This document shows positions 10,304 to 22,568 of a stretch of DNA of 64,000 nucleotides, one piece after another. Below the pieces are notes generated by a model. That model was not told the DNA's origin. It worked only from the letters and a program-made list of their open reading frames with translations, and searched no databases. Position numbers and translations under genes: made by a program. This DNA comes from Chiua virens. Taxonomy: Eukaryota > Basidiomycota > Agaricomycetes > Boletales > Boletaceae. Where the stretch lies: NCBI GenBank assembly GCA_019787685.1, contig JAHNUO010000010.1, positions 310,001 to 374,000 of the forward strand. Direction: 5' to 3'. Position 1 is the first letter of the stretch; each line of letters starts with the position of its first letter.

Positions 10304-12872
10304 TTACCCAGTGATAACCTTTGCCTTGACGATGTTCGTCATAGTAAGGGTATTCTTCTTGTTGGGACCCACCCCAGACTGCGTGATGACCTCCTTCGAC
10401 AAACCCAACTGCGTGGTGCACAATACAAACTGGCTCCTCGACTTTTTCGCTGCACCACCCGAGTCGACTTCCATCGTTTGCCCATCTAACATCTTCGGTG
10501 GACGAACCGCTTCGACTCGATAGTCGGCTGACAGTGCGTCCATGATCGACTTAGTGAGCTGTCCCACAGTGGTGAGGATGAAGGATAACCGACCCCGGAA
10601 TTTCGACGCGATCATCTCTTTCGCAGCAGAGATGGAAGGGGCACAACCAGCAGTGACAATGATATCACAAAGTCCGTCCATCGTAGATGTGATAAGCATG
10701 TCTGGGTTGCTTGAACAGGTCGGTGAGAGAGAAGCGTAGGTCAGCGATCGCCAGCGGGCAGATATCGTTTGTGACTCTATTATTCACCATCAGCGGAACA
10801 ATCAATGGCGCGCTGAGATTTAGTTCTTCACCTGATTTCCGGATTACGCTGTATAATTCACGGATCACCCGATTGGGCCCGCTATCCATGGACCACGAAG
10901 ACATGATCCCACACAGGTGATAGATAAGGTAGGCACGAAAGGCGATAGGGAGATACGCAACGACCTCGGTGCGTGTGTTACACCGTAATCGGTTCACCAG
11001 AGATTGTCCGATACATTCAGTGACCCTCGTTGCAATAGAAACCTGTTCCTCCGTCGGGTTCGTAGTGCAGGGCTCGAAATTGTGAATGATACGATCCGCG
11101 ATGAATTTGGAACTCCAATCTATCCTCTCATTGAGTTGTTGGAGTGTTTCAATAATATTCATCTCGGCACGTGCGTCCGCCTGAGTAATGAAATTTTGCA
11201 CAATGAATGGTGTACGCTGATTTTGTTCGACGACGGACTTGAGATGTCTAAAATGGTTTTCGTACCATTCCTGGACCTGGATGATTCGAGATTGGGAGAC
11301 CTGAAGTTCCTCGCGCACGGCAATGAGCTCCTCTGAATCACGACGGCGTTCCTCGAGTTCCTTGTTCGCAACGGCGAGTTCTTCTGTTTTGACGGCATGG
11401 GAACGTTTCCAGTGGTCCACGTCAGCAGTAAGGGCGTCAACTTGGCGATCTTTGGCTATAATCGAGGATTTCAAGGTCTCTAGCTCCTTTTGAGCCGAGG
11501 TGAGTTCGCGTGACTGTGCCTCGTGGAGGCCTTGAAGCACTGTAAGCTGATCCTTCAATTCCCCCATGGCTTTCTTGAGGTCGGTCATCTCTTCGGGTAT
11601 CAGAAAACCGACATCAGCATGCTGATGGTCTAGACTAGTTTGGGTTGCCTGGGACGTCATTCTTTCTCCAGGACCCGCATTCTGGTGGGTTGGCAGTAGG
11701 AATTGAGTAAATAAGGCACGCCTAAGACCTATGGGTGCAGGTACACATACGTTGTGAACATAGCTACAAGGGAGGATATCACCGAGGTTCCGAACGGTGA
11801 TTGTCTTGCCATGACCGATTACGATGTCGTAGTTTTCTGAAATCGCCATTGTATTAACTGTGTCATCGTAGTCGATGTCGGACCCGATTTCTGTGTGCGT
11901 CGCCGTATCCCAGAACGACATTGACGAGTCGGCAGAGGCTGCGATGAAGCGACGATTGTTTGGTAGAGCGACACACCCCCATTGTTTCACACCGTTCGTG
12001 CGGATGGGCCATTGTGAGAGTGTTTCTCCGGTGGAAACATCGAGATAGTGGATTTTACCGTCATGGGATATGGCGTAGAGGTGTGTGTCGTCATCCCACG
12101 CAAGGCATTGGTTTAAACTTGAGCCAGGTCCGATTGAGAATTCGTAGAGGAGACTGCCATCCTCGACGTTGTAGACGCGAACAGAGTTACGTTCCCAAGT
12201 GGCAGTGGCGAGAAGACGTCCATCCGGTGATAATTTGACCGCAGCCACCCACTCGTCATGTTGTAGTGTCAGCAGTTGCTCGCCCGTTGACCGCTCCCAG
12301 ATGCAAGCAGTCTTGTCATACGATCCACCAGCAATTTTGGTCCCATCTGGCGAGATGTCCACAGCATACACTCCTCTTGTGTGTCCTCTCAGCTCGCCCA
12401 CCCGCTCGTTGCTCTCCACGTTCCACACCAACACAGATCCCCAACATGAACCGCCTACGATCCATTTCCCATCCCTTGATACCGCAATGGCGTTGCCCCA
12501 GCCCCCCACATCTATCGGCCTTGCAACTTCCTTGCCATCCTCCAATTGCCATCGTCGAATTTTCTCTCCCATTCCTCCACTCAAAACGTGTTTGCCCATC
12601 AGGAACGCGACTGAATGTATGTCATCTTTCCCATCGATCTCGATTGTCTTCCGCACATTTTGCTGACTAGTCATAGCGGAGGACGTCTGGGGCCCTGTCA
12701 TTGGGCGTTCAATCTCCTTCCCTTGATCTTCAACCGGGCTTTCTCCTGCATGTGCAGCGTCATGGGACGTGGGACCACCATCCGACAGTTGAAGTTTCGT
12801 CAGTACCGTAATTTCATCGGTCCCATCCATTGACTCACTGTTCACCAGTTTTCCAGGTAACCTACGAGACAT
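10304..12872 (-). CDS. WD40-coiled-coil protein, array copy C (intact, about 814 aa)
   Basis: Exons 12872-11751, 11681-10832 and 10776-10304; introns of 69 and 55 nt; phases add up to 815 codons including the stop. Residues 1-75 are polar. Residues about 79-370 form seven WD40 blades (for example SPDGTKIAGGS and CIWERSTGE). Residues about 400-520 form a long coiled coil. Residues about 540-814 form a mixed helical module with RWRSLT near its middle and VLCTTQLGL near its end; I recall similar modules in uncharacterised mushroom proteins. No NACHT, kinase or catalytic motif is present, so this is probably an adaptor or scaffold. A continuous frame runs through both introns (735 codons). It ends before the C-terminal module and is interrupted in copies B and E, so the spliced model is preferred. 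Confidence 0.75.
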
Positions 12873-13000
12873 TTTTCAGCTAGGTAGTCGATGACAGAAA
12901 ATAGGATACGAGGAGGTTTGTTCACAAGGGGCGCTTTTTCGTGCAGCCTACACGTGCCTCTTTATCGGATCCCATCAGATCGCACTATCCCCTACGCCCT
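12873..13000 (-). promoter_or_regulatory. Conserved proximal promoter of WD40 copy C
   Basis: E-box CACGTG at 12951-12956, 79 bp before the ATG, within a block shared with the other four copies. Confidence 0.4.
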
Positions 13001-13915
13001 TGATGCTTCTTCCTCGCCTGATCATCGCAGCCAATGAATTTCTAATCAAGGTGATGGGCCATGATGAAAACAAGAATCCGCCCATTAGATAACGATCCAG
13101 ATGGGTGATTCTGAAAGAGCAGCGTCATATATGTATGCGTACACTGGCATGAAGGCACGGCGGTGAGGATATCAAGCCGTTCAGTGGTTCTTGTGGTTCG
13201 TTGACAGTTATCAGGTCATCCTCGCCTTGGTTGGCCTCGCTGCGTATCTCGCTCATTCTACACCACCACCCCATAGGAAGTTTCACAGTTTCGGGCCTGG
13301 CCTCCCACGTTCTCCTTGTATCTGCTCCCGGGTCCTTGAGTTGCTATCATGACCTTGATAAGAGTCGCGCAATCGTCGTCTGCCCTGAGTCGTACACAGT
13401 AACTCGACATCGTCCACGTCCACGCCCGTATCAACCTGAATGCCAAGCCCTCAACTTTGGTAATTTCGTGTCTATTCGCCTTTGCCCTTCACCCCTTGTC
13501 CCACTGGTCATCTGATCTGTCGGTGGAATGGTGGTTCTTTACTGGTCAGGCTACTCAAAATTTACGTCCATGTTCATCCACACGCCCACCACTATGTCCT
13601 CTTTTGCACTTCTCAAGCTGTGCCAGCGTCCCCTCTATCTCATCGTACCCTCCACTGAGGTCAACTTGTCTTTCTTCGCATCTTGATCACCATCTCCACC
13701 TCACCTCTTTGGACGGTAATGTTGACCTTGTGACAACATCGTCACGAGTGACTCAGACCCAGTCTGCGCCCAGATGCACACCTCTATTTCCATGTCCCAT
13801 TATTCATCTGACGATTTCGGGTATAAAAACACTTCTGCTGCAATAATAAGGATCTGTCCACAGGATATCCTGATCCTAGTCTAGCAATACATAACGAATG
13901 GAGATTGAATTGGTG
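13001..13915. other. Spacer between WD40 copy C and membrane-gene copy 2
   Basis: Most of it matches the spacers at 5701-6352 and 25290-25941. It also holds a private stretch (about 13080-13310). TATAAAAA is conserved around 13822. No gene is recognised. Confidence 0.4.
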
Positions 13916-15148
13916 TTATACCTCCGCCTTGACCGATTTTTCTGAGTGGCAATTGCTCGATTCGGACGGCTGTGAACCATGTAGATGAACTGCAGTCTGG
14001 GCATGACCCGATTCCGAATGCTGGCCTGTCAGATCGCCAAACGCAAACTCCAGCGAGGTGAGGTGTTGTGACCCAGTGTCTCTCGTCCACGCCCTCCCCT
14101 CGGCGACACAAAGGATGAGCATCTGTGGCGAGATGCACTACAAATACGATGCGAGATGAGTTATCCACGTCCCCATGACTCGGAGACGCAGGTCACACTT
14201 ACAGTAAACATCCCGTAGAGCGATAAGAGCAGGACCGAGAACTCGCTTTGCATCCCAAAGGCGACGAGGAAGGCGATCCCAAATAGGGTGTACGGGAGCG
14301 CGGACTCGACGATGACGGACGCCGTCGTAAAGTATGTCGACGCAAATTCCAGGCCGAGTTCATTGCGCATGATCCGCGCATAGGAGACGATTCGTGCACA
14401 GATGATGCTCGTCGTGATGACATTGAGACCAATAGTCAGCGAGAAATATGCAAGCCCAACGTTTGCCGCGAACCCGGCGAAAAAGTCGGTATTTGGAGAC
14501 CCTGAAGCATACAACTCGAGGATCCCAAAGACTGTCCAGAACTATGTTGAATATAATGGTGTCGAGGGATACAGCAGACTTACCCAGTGTGGCCAGCCAG
14601 AGTACACACGGGAACAAAATAACCTTCCAATTGCCGCACCAGACTGTCCAGCAACGGTGAATCTACGACAAATTGAACAAACTCGATCATTTTGCCACCT
14701 TTGAAGTGCTCACAAGTAAAGCATTGCTTATCGGTTGGAGAAGAATGGATGCCGTCGATCCGAGCGTTTCGTACCACGCGGAGGAATACTCCAAGAAATG
14801 CGCGGTAGATCCTCCTGGCCAATCTTGATGAACTACCCACATTTCCTGGGCCATGATGGACTGCGTCGCCACAAATACGGTAATGCAGAGGAGCAGCGCG
14901 GTGGTGAAGAACACGACAAACCTATCAGAACCATGGCGAACTTTCGCCTTGCGCAGCCGGTTCATGGTCTGAAAGTACAGCACTAATTCGACACCTAGTG
15001 CGAACCCGGTGATAGATACTAGTAAACAAGATGGAAGTGTTCGGAACTAGGACGAACCGTATAGAATAGCGTTGAATATGTTTCCAACATAGAATGAGTT
15101 TTGAAAGAGTGGACCTACCTGTCCATAACGTGTGCCGAGCATGGTCAT
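13916..15148 (-). CDS. Multipass membrane protein, copy 2 (intact, about 330 aa)
   Basis: Five exons with consistent phases: 15148-15119, 15046-14714, 14662-14584, 14531-14203, 14137-13916; introns 51-72 nt; 331 codons with the stop. The N-terminus (MTMLGTRYGQ) leads into several strongly hydrophobic helices, including LLCITVFVATQSIMA, VILFPCVLWLATL, ILELYASG...GLAYFSLTIGLNVITTSII and VIVESALPYTLFGIAFLVAF. A short polar tail contains an ILCVAEGRAWT motif. The pattern matches a large uncharacterised family of about 330-residue seven-helix proteins in Agaricomycetes (with IYRCW and RVAQGRAW landmarks); ligand and role are unknown. It sits upstream of WD40 copy C on the same strand and is the only unbroken copy of three. 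Confidence 0.75.
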
Positions 15149-16291
15149 CCGTGAAACGACGCTTCTCGCTCATTGCAGCCGAGGTATCCGAAGAAATCGT
15201 CTCCAGACTCTCCACTTTGTTGTTCGGGAACGAAGTATCACCTCTCTCCGCGAGGAAGAAGTGACCTTTGGTACTGTATCGTCGTTCAATGACGCTGAGT
15301 GATTTATTGATGACAATGAGAATAGCTCACAGCCGTTATATTCAAGGCTACTCACATGCTCAACCAAACTGACCGCCCACAAAACCTCCATGTTGTTCAG
15401 CGAGCACCATTCTGCGATCGTTTTTCCAGACTGGCACTGTCAACTCCATTTGATCCTCGTCCAACCCTTATCAAGGAGAGGCTTCAGATGTACTGCCCAT
15501 TGGAGAATTCGGTGTTCCTTCATGACTTACCACTTGTGAAACACAGATTCGGAAGAGTATGCTCTCGAGTCTTGACGTTCTCGCAGTAAGGGTCTCAATT
15601 ACATAAGCAAGTATGTCACACCTCTAACTGCAGACGTCACAATATCACTCTCAATTCTGCCTACCACATATTTAGTCAGGTCGCTAACTAAGGGGAGAGA
15701 TTTCTGAAAGAGAACGGGAGTATCAAAACGATGGCCTCTGCTGTTGTATCGGACTGGTTCGCACTTTGACCCGGACTGGTTTTGCATCGGAGGTTCCAGA
15801 GAAATAGGGCTGAATTTTAGCTTCCACCAGCACGTCCTCCCGTTCATGCCGCTCGGCACGATGGCTAACTCGAAATATGCATTGCGACACACAACAGCGC
15901 ACTCGAAACAAGTCGAAGGCAGCGAACCAGAGAAGGAACGAAGATTGGACCCGTTCGAGCGCCGAGGCCGCAGAGCCTCTTCCTTTGAAAAATCTTGGAC
16001 CCGTCTTCACTCAATGAGGCTCCATTCTGGGTGATCGTCCAAGTTCTCGCGACGCCGCTTTTATCTTGTATCTTCATTTTTTGTCGAGGATCAACTGTAG
16101 ATGGATCGCACGACGCCACTGGACTATCCACTCCCCGCGAATCATCATCTTTCCTCAATCTCATCGTTCCCTCACCCCCACCGTGCCGGATATCCAGCCT
16201 GCACGGTACCTGACGATGGGAATATTGGCAAAGCCATCTTCGTTTATGTCCAGATGATTTTTACCTCGACGCACTTACCACCCAAAAACAG
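15149..16291. other. Spacer upstream of membrane-gene copy 2
   Basis: Counterpart of 7581-8852 with several indels. Short minus-strand ORFs are present but are not conserved as frames. Nothing is assigned. Confidence 0.35.
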
Positions 16292-16453
16292 CTTCAGTAC
16301 CTCATGTCCTACGACGAGAACGTCTTCAGCGAAGATTTGATGGGGGAGTTTATGAGGGAGTTGAAGGATGCAACGCCGTTGTACTTTGGACAATGGCAGG
16401 AGACAGCTACTATGGACGTCAAGTGCAAGTTGGAACTCCCTTTAACCCAATAA
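16292..16453 (+). pseudogene. Possible 3' exon fragment (54 codons), copy 2
   Basis: Begins LQYLMSYDENVFSE and ends PLTQ plus a stop. It is one codon longer than the copy at 8853-9011, the extra codon lying in the QETATMD stretch. The frame is retained despite substitutions. The family is unknown. Confidence 0.3.
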
Positions 16454-17007
16454 AAAACCTATGTATAATGGGGGAAAAGTGGATCGGGACACTCTTTTCC
16501 TGCACTGTTTGGTCCTTTCAACGCATCCGTGGTGATGATTGCAGTGATAAAGATTGCGGTACACCCCTTGTATTCCGCTCTGTTTAAGTAAATCTCAAAA
16601 TCCAGTGCTACTACTACCCCGCTACCTCTAAGTTCGCTTTTGTGTTCCTTCTTTGGAACTATCTACACACTGTGGGCAGTAGATTCAATGAATTTCAGCG
16701 GCGGTTTAAGTGCATATTGACCGGGGGTTCACAGGGTACTTACATGAATTTCATTGGAAAGAAATCCGCTGAAGCGGCACCAATCCACTCTGAAGTTCAA
16801 TGGATTTTTCCACTGAATTTCCCCGAACTATCACCCATATTCAGAGGTTGACTCCCTTCACTTCAGTTAAATTTTTCACTGAATCTAACGGCTGTATCCC
16901 ATGAAATACATGTTTTCCTCCCCCAAATTCTGTCTGATCTCTCCATTCTGCTACATAAATTGATGTGCCGATGGGCTACTACATTCTGGGGGCAAAAAAA
17001 CTGTTCT

Positions 17008-17016
17008 AAAAAAAAA
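17008..17016 (-). terminator. T9 run, pol III-type terminator
   Basis: Nine consecutive T on the minus strand lie directly downstream of the tRNA-like sequence, about 10 bases after its B-box arm. This is the usual termination signal for RNA polymerase III. Confidence 0.5.
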
Positions 17017-17104
17017 CTGCATCTGCGAGGCTCGAACTCCCGACTTTGCACCCAACATGCACCGCACACTACTGCAGCACACAACCACTGGACTACAAGC
17101 CCAT
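17017..17104 (-). ncRNA. tRNA-derived (SINE-like) pol III unit
   Basis: On the minus strand this reads as a degraded tRNA: an A-box-like TAGTCCAGTGG (17084-17094 region) and, about 55 bp downstream, a B-box-like GAGTTCGAGCCTC (17027-17039) that fits GTTCRANNC exactly. A T9 terminator follows. The cloverleaf is not convincing: the anticodon arm is too long and the acceptor stem does not pair well. A tRNA-derived repeat or SINE head is therefore more likely than a working tRNA. It lies within the TIR element at 16668-17716, an unusual nesting. Confidence 0.5.
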
Positions 17105-17716
17105 TGATGCCTAGTGTACGGCGGCAATATATGTACAATATTTCAATACTTATATGGAAATAAAAAATTTCCTCCAAGGCCTTCAACTTCAACCTGCCAA
17201 TGAACTTAAGCATGTACGACATGTGAACATCGACGCATTGGTGCACACGAACATGCAAGCATTCCCAATGGCCCCATGCAATGATCAGGATGATGTGTCG
17301 ACGTGCACAATGACGCCGCGACTTGGATGGTGGTTTCCATTCCATTCTTTTGACCTGCAATCGGTATCTTCACTGTGGCGCCTGCTATCCTGTTGATTTC
17401 ACGGGTTTGTAACTAGTATTCAGTATATACAAATCTGAACTTCATTGTGATTACCGCTGAGATTCAGTTCAATGATCCAGATGAACACGGTACTGCCACG
17501 GTACTGGTCCTAACGTGGGGGTAGAGGTGACTAGATTAGCACAGATAACAGGCAGGACCAATGAAATTTCAGTGACTTTTTTCATTGAATTTCTGCAAAT
17601 TTTGCCTTCAGTGGATCACTGAAAATAACAGGGTGCCCTTTCAGCAGAAAAACGCACTGAATCCAATGTTTCATTGAGTGTTCCGCTGAAAATAGGCGGT
17701 CCTAGTATCCACAGTG

Positions 17717-18505
17717 TACAGCACCATCGTGACCTACGCAAGTACTTATTATTATAGAAAAAGTGGTTATATGGCTAGTCACTGGTGGCGTGCCGCGACG
17801 ACTGTAGGACGTTCGGGTTTCAATACGATCAACGTGGAGATGCTCGCAGCGTATAGTAAGTCTCTGTCTGTCCTATAGATACCCTCTTGCAACCGCATGG
17901 GATGTAACTTTAAATGTTGTAGGGAATGCCCGTTATCTACATCACTCTATGCATTGGCCTGGCAGACGATCTGCATACACAGATCAAACACTACCCTACG
18001 TTTACTGTTCCATTATTATGTTGTCAGTTTCGACTCGAATAGCCCCTCGGTCATGGATCCAAGGTCAGTATATATCTCGCTTTTAACTGCTCGATGCTGT
18101 CCTGGTCATATTCACTTATGGGGCTGCGGCCGGCCCGGTGCCAAGGAACCTACTGACATTCAAGCTGCGAACACTGACCCGCTCGCGAGTGGTTGGATAT
18201 TCAGTGCTATTTGGATATTCATTCGCTTATTGCGATAGCAATCCACCCAGGAGTGACGTCTAGTATGAGCAAGTAGAGCAAAAAACAGTATGATAGTATT
18301 CGGAATTGCAAGTGAAAATGGTACAACCCAGGGACATGGCTGGGAAGGACGATACCAACATAATAAGTAATCGATTTGGAACAAAAAGGACGTGTACTGC
18401 AGGAAACGATAGACGGAGGCTACAACACAGTCGAAAAGAGATACATTTGCGACAAAGAGACGTTAAAATGGAACTTCTGAGACGACGACGGTACTGCACC
18501 ACACC
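17717..18505. other. Spacer between the TIR element and WD40 copy D
   Basis: Continuation of the spacer also present at 9215-10303; the part beyond 17760 matches 9600-10303 closely but lacks about 350 bp of it. No gene is seen. Confidence 0.45.
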
Positions 18506-21039
18506 TTATCCCGTGATAACCTTTGGCTTGACGACGTTCCTCATCGTAAGGGTATTCTTCTTGTTGGGACCGACCCCAGACTGCGTGATGACCTCCTTTG
18601 ACAAGCCCAATTGCGTGGTGCACAATACAAACTGGCTCCTCGACTTTTTCACTGCACCACCCGAGTCGACTTCCATCGTTTGCCCATCTAACATCTTCGG
18701 TGGACGAATCGCTTCGACTCGATAGTCGGCCGACAGCGCGTCCATGATCGACTTACTGAGTTGCCCCGCGATGGTAAGGATAAAGGATAACCGACCCTGG
18801 AATTTCAACCCGATCATCTCTTTCGCAGCGGAGGCGGAAGGGGAACAACCAGCAGTGACAATGATATCACAAAGTCCGTCCATCGTAGATGTGATAAGCA
18901 TGTCCGGGTTGCTTGAACAGGTTGGTGAGAGAGAAGCGTAGGTCAGCGATCGCCAGCGGGCAGATATCGTTTGTGACTCTATTATTCACCATCAGCAGAA
19001 TAATCAATGGCACACTGAGATGTAGTTCTTTACCTAATTTCCGGACTATGCTGTATAATTCGCGGATCAGCCGATCGGGCCCGCTATCCATGGACCACGA
19101 AGACATGATCCCACACAGGTGATAGATAAGGTAGGCACGAAAGGCGATGGGGAGATACGCAACGACCTCGGTGCGTGAGTTACTTCGTAATCGGTTCACC
19201 AGAGATTGTCCGATACATTTGGTGACCCTCGTTGCAATAGAAACTTGTTCCTCCGTTGGGTTCGTAGTGCGGGGCTCGAAATTGTGAATGATACGATCTG
19301 CGATGAATGTGGAACTCCAATCTATCTTCTCATTGAGTTGTTGGAGTGTTTCGATGATATTCATCTCTGCACGTGCGTCCGCCTGAACAATGAAATGTTG
19401 CACGATGAATGGGGTATGCTGATTTTGTTCAACGATGGACTTGAGACGTCTAAATTGCTTTTCGTACCATTCCCGGACCCGGATGATTTCAGATTGGGAG
19501 ACCTGAAGTTCCTCGCGCATGGCAATGAGCTCCTCTGAATCACGATGGCGTTCCTCGAGCTCCTTGTTCGCAGCGGCGAGGTCTTCTGCTTTAGCGGCAT
19601 CGGAGCGTTTCCAGCGGCTCACGTCGGCAGTCAGGGCATCTATTTGGCGATCTTGTGCTTTATTGGATGATTTCAAGGTCTCTATCTCCTTTTGAGCGGA
19701 GGCGAGTTCGCGCGACTGTGCCTCGTGGCGGCCTTGGAGCACTGTAAGTTGATCCTTCAGTTCCCCCATGGCTTTCTTGAGGTCGGTCATCTCTTCGGGT
19801 ATCAGAAAAATGGGATCAGCATGCCGATGGTCTAGACTAGTTTGGGTAATGCACGCACCTGCCTGTGTATCTCCAAGATCCGCATTCTGGTGGGTTGGCA
19901 GTAGGAATTGAGTCAATAAGGCACACCTAGGACCTATTGAGTGCAGGTACACTTACGTTGTGAACATGGCGACAAGGGAGGATATCACCGAGGTTCCGAA
20001 CGGTGATTGTCTTCCCATGACCGATTGCGATGTCGTAGTTTTCTGAAATCGCCATTGTATTAACCGTGTCATTGTAGTCGATGTCAGACCCGATTTTCGT
20101 GTGCGTCGCCGTATCCCAGAACGATGCCGACGACTCGGCAGAGACTGCGATGAAGCGACGATTGTTTGGCAGAGCGACACACCCCCATTTTTTCACACCG
20201 TTCGTGCGGATGGGCCATTGTGAGAGTGTTTCTCCGGTGGAGACGTCGAGATAGTGAATTTTACCGTCATGAGAGATGGCGTAGAGGTGTGTATTGTCAT
20301 TCCACACAACGCATTGGTTTAAACTTGAGCCAGGTCCGATTGAGAATTCGTGGAGGAGATGGCCGTCCTCGACGTTGTAGACACAAATAGAGTGACCCCA
20401 GGCAGCGGTGGCGAGAAGACGTCCATCCGGTGAGAATTTGACCGCGGCCACCCACTCGTTATGTTGCAGTGTCAGTAGTCGCTCGCCCGTCGACTGCTCC
20501 CAGATGCAAGCAGTGCCGTCATACGATCCGCTAGCGACTTTGGTCCCATCTGGAGAGATATCCGCCGCATACACTCCTTCTCGATGGCCTCTCATCTCTC
20601 TCACCTGCTCGTGGCTCTCCACGTCCCACACCAACACAGAACCCCCACTCGATCCGCCCACGATCCATTTCCCATCGCTTGACACAGCAATTGTGTTGCC
20701 CCAACCCCCCACATCTATTGGCCTTGCAACTTCCTTGCCATCCTCCAATTGCCATCGTCGAATTGTCTCTCCTGTTCCTCCACTCAAAACGTGTTTGCCC
20801 TCCATCAAGAACGCGACTGAATGTATGTCATCTCTCCCATCGATCTCGATTGTCTTCCATACATTTTGCTGACTAGTCATGGCGGAGGACGTCTGGAGCT
20901 CCGTCACTGGGCGTTCAATCTCCTTCCCTTCATCTTGAACTGGGCTTCCTCCTGCTCGCGCAGCGTCATGGGACGTGGAAACATCATCATCTGACACTTG
21001 AATTTGTGTCAGTACCGTCATTTCATCGGTCCCATCCAT
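18506..21039 (-). CDS. WD40-coiled-coil protein, array copy D (original start lost)
   Basis: Exons 21039-19957, 19886-19034 and 18978-18506, with introns of 70 and 55 nt. The domain plan is as in copy C and the frame is open throughout. The ATG used by copies A, B, C and E has become ATA here (21081-21079). The next in-frame ATG, 14 codons downstream at 21039 (MDGTDEM), is the likely start, giving about 802 residues and leaving the propeller complete. The propeller exon is almost identical to copy A. Upstream promoter and E-box are unchanged, so expression is plausible, but the copy could also be at an early stage of decay. Confidence 0.65.
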
Positions 21040-21081
21040 TGACTCACTGTTCTTCAGTTTTCCAGGTAACGTGTGAGATAT

Positions 21082-21200
21082 TTTTCGGCTAGGTGGACGA
21101 TGACAGAAAATAGGATACGTGGAGGTTTATTTACAAGGGCGCTTTTCCAACACAACCTACACGTGCCTCTTTATCTGATCCCATCACATTGCACTATCCA
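21082..21200 (-). promoter_or_regulatory. Conserved proximal promoter of WD40 copy D
   Basis: E-box CACGTG at 21160-21165, 79 bp upstream of the mutated start triplet; the block is otherwise as in copy A. Confidence 0.4.
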
Positions 21201-22568
21201 CTATGCCCTTGATGCTTGTTCCCGCCTGGTCATCGCAGCCAATGAATTTCTAATCAAGGTGATGGGCCACGATGAAAACGAGATTCCACCCATTAGATAA
21301 CCAGTGATGTTGACGGAGCTGTGAATGCGTTACAAGACTTCTCCTTGTCCAAGTCAAGTAGGCACTCAGTTACTTTCTAGAAATGGTGGCCCACTGATAT
21401 CATAGGCAAGTTTCCACCCAATTACCCGTCGGCCCAATGTGATACAAAAACCATGTATAGTGGGGAAAGTGGATCGGATACTCTTTTCTTGCACTGCTAA
21501 CGCATTCGTGGTCATGATTGCAGTGATAAAGATTGGAGTACGTCCATTGTATTCCTCTCCGCTTAAGTAAGTAAAACTAAATATCTGATGCTACTACTAC
21601 CCTGCTACCTCTCAGTTCCCTTCTGCGTTCCTTGTTTGTGACCATCTACCGCATTGTCGTGACCTACATATTTTTTATAGAAAAAATGGCGGTGTGTGGC
21701 TACTAGGCCAGTTGGTGACGAGGAGGCGCAATGGTACGGTAAGTACCTAAGTACTTGATCTACTCTGAGAGCATCCTTCCGAGAAGTCCCGGCGGCAGGG
21801 TTGTTTTTTAGCATCTGTGTTGCTCATCAAACTGGCCGGTTGGTCCGTGTATCTGACTTGAAGCATCTTCAGTTCCCGCGACACCATGTCTTCTCCCGTC
21901 GTATAGCAGAAATGGCCTCTGAAGGGAGGTGATCAGGGATGCTCGACCGCCGGGGTCACACTGAGGTAGGGTCAATCTGTGCAGGCTCAGACAGCAACCC
22001 GAGGGTGGTGTCCCGTGCGAGCTCATGAGTGAGGACGAGATGCCAGTGGGGACGGTGCCGCGCCGAGACAACCGTAGGACGCTCGGGGACTAGCGGGGTC
22101 TCAATATGATCAGTGTGGAGATGGCCGTAGCATATAGAAAGCCTCTGTCTGTCTCATAGATACTCTCTCACAACCGCACGGGAAGTACCTTCAAACATTG
22201 TAGGCAATGCCCACGATCTACATCTGAATCACTCTATAGCTACGCATTGGCCCTGGCGCTCTGCACACACATATCTGAATCAAACACCACCTCAGCTGAG
22301 TCTGAAACTGTTCTATTATTATATCAGGCTCGGTGTCGACTTGAAGGAGCCCAAAGACATTGCGAATGTTGAGTGGGCTACGAGTTGAAAACAGTTACGT
22401 AAGGACAATACAACACAATAGGTGATCGACTTGGAACAAAACGGACGTGTACTGCAGGAAACGATAGACGGAAGCTACAAGAGTCAACGGAGTCGGAAAG
22501 AGATGGACTTGCGGCAATGAGCCGTTGAAACGAAATCGGTGGCAACAGTATTGCACCAATCCTACATC
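21201..22568. other. Spacer between WD40 copies D and E
   Basis: Near-identical duplicate of 1616-2977, including the degenerate minus-strand fragment (21808-22100). The few differences are single bases and short indels, such as a 4-bp addition near 21567 and a few bases missing near 21970. No intact gene is seen. Confidence 0.5.

Larger units (their letters stand above)
16668..17716. mobile_element. 1049-bp TIR element (non-autonomous DNA transposon)
   Basis: Bounded by perfect 8-bp terminal inverted repeats CACTGTGG / CCACAGTG (16668-16675 and 17709-17716) and flanked by TACA on both sides (16664-16667, 17717-17720). The equivalent spacer at 9211-9214 has a single TACA and no insert, which gives an empty site. 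Both ends carry many subterminal TTCAGTG, TTCAGCG and TTCAATG motifs in either orientation, as in elements whose transposase binds repeated subterminal sites. There is no transposase. The 4-bp duplication does not match the usual hAT (8) or CACTA (3) sizes, so the superfamily is open. A tRNA-like pol III unit lies inside. Confidence 0.7.

Noticed and set aside
10665..12872. Single 735-codon ORF as the full gene of copy C
   Set aside because: It reads through two good GT-AG introns and drops the conserved C-terminal module; the read-through frame is broken in copies B and E.
17017..17104. A functional tRNA gene
   Set aside because: A and B boxes are present but acceptor and anticodon stems do not pair acceptably; a tRNA-derived repeat fits better.
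16863..17360. 165-codon minus-strand ORF inside the TIR element
   Set aside because: It overlaps the tRNA-like unit (GLVVQWLCAAVVCGACW is translated A-box/anticodon sequence) and has no protein signature.
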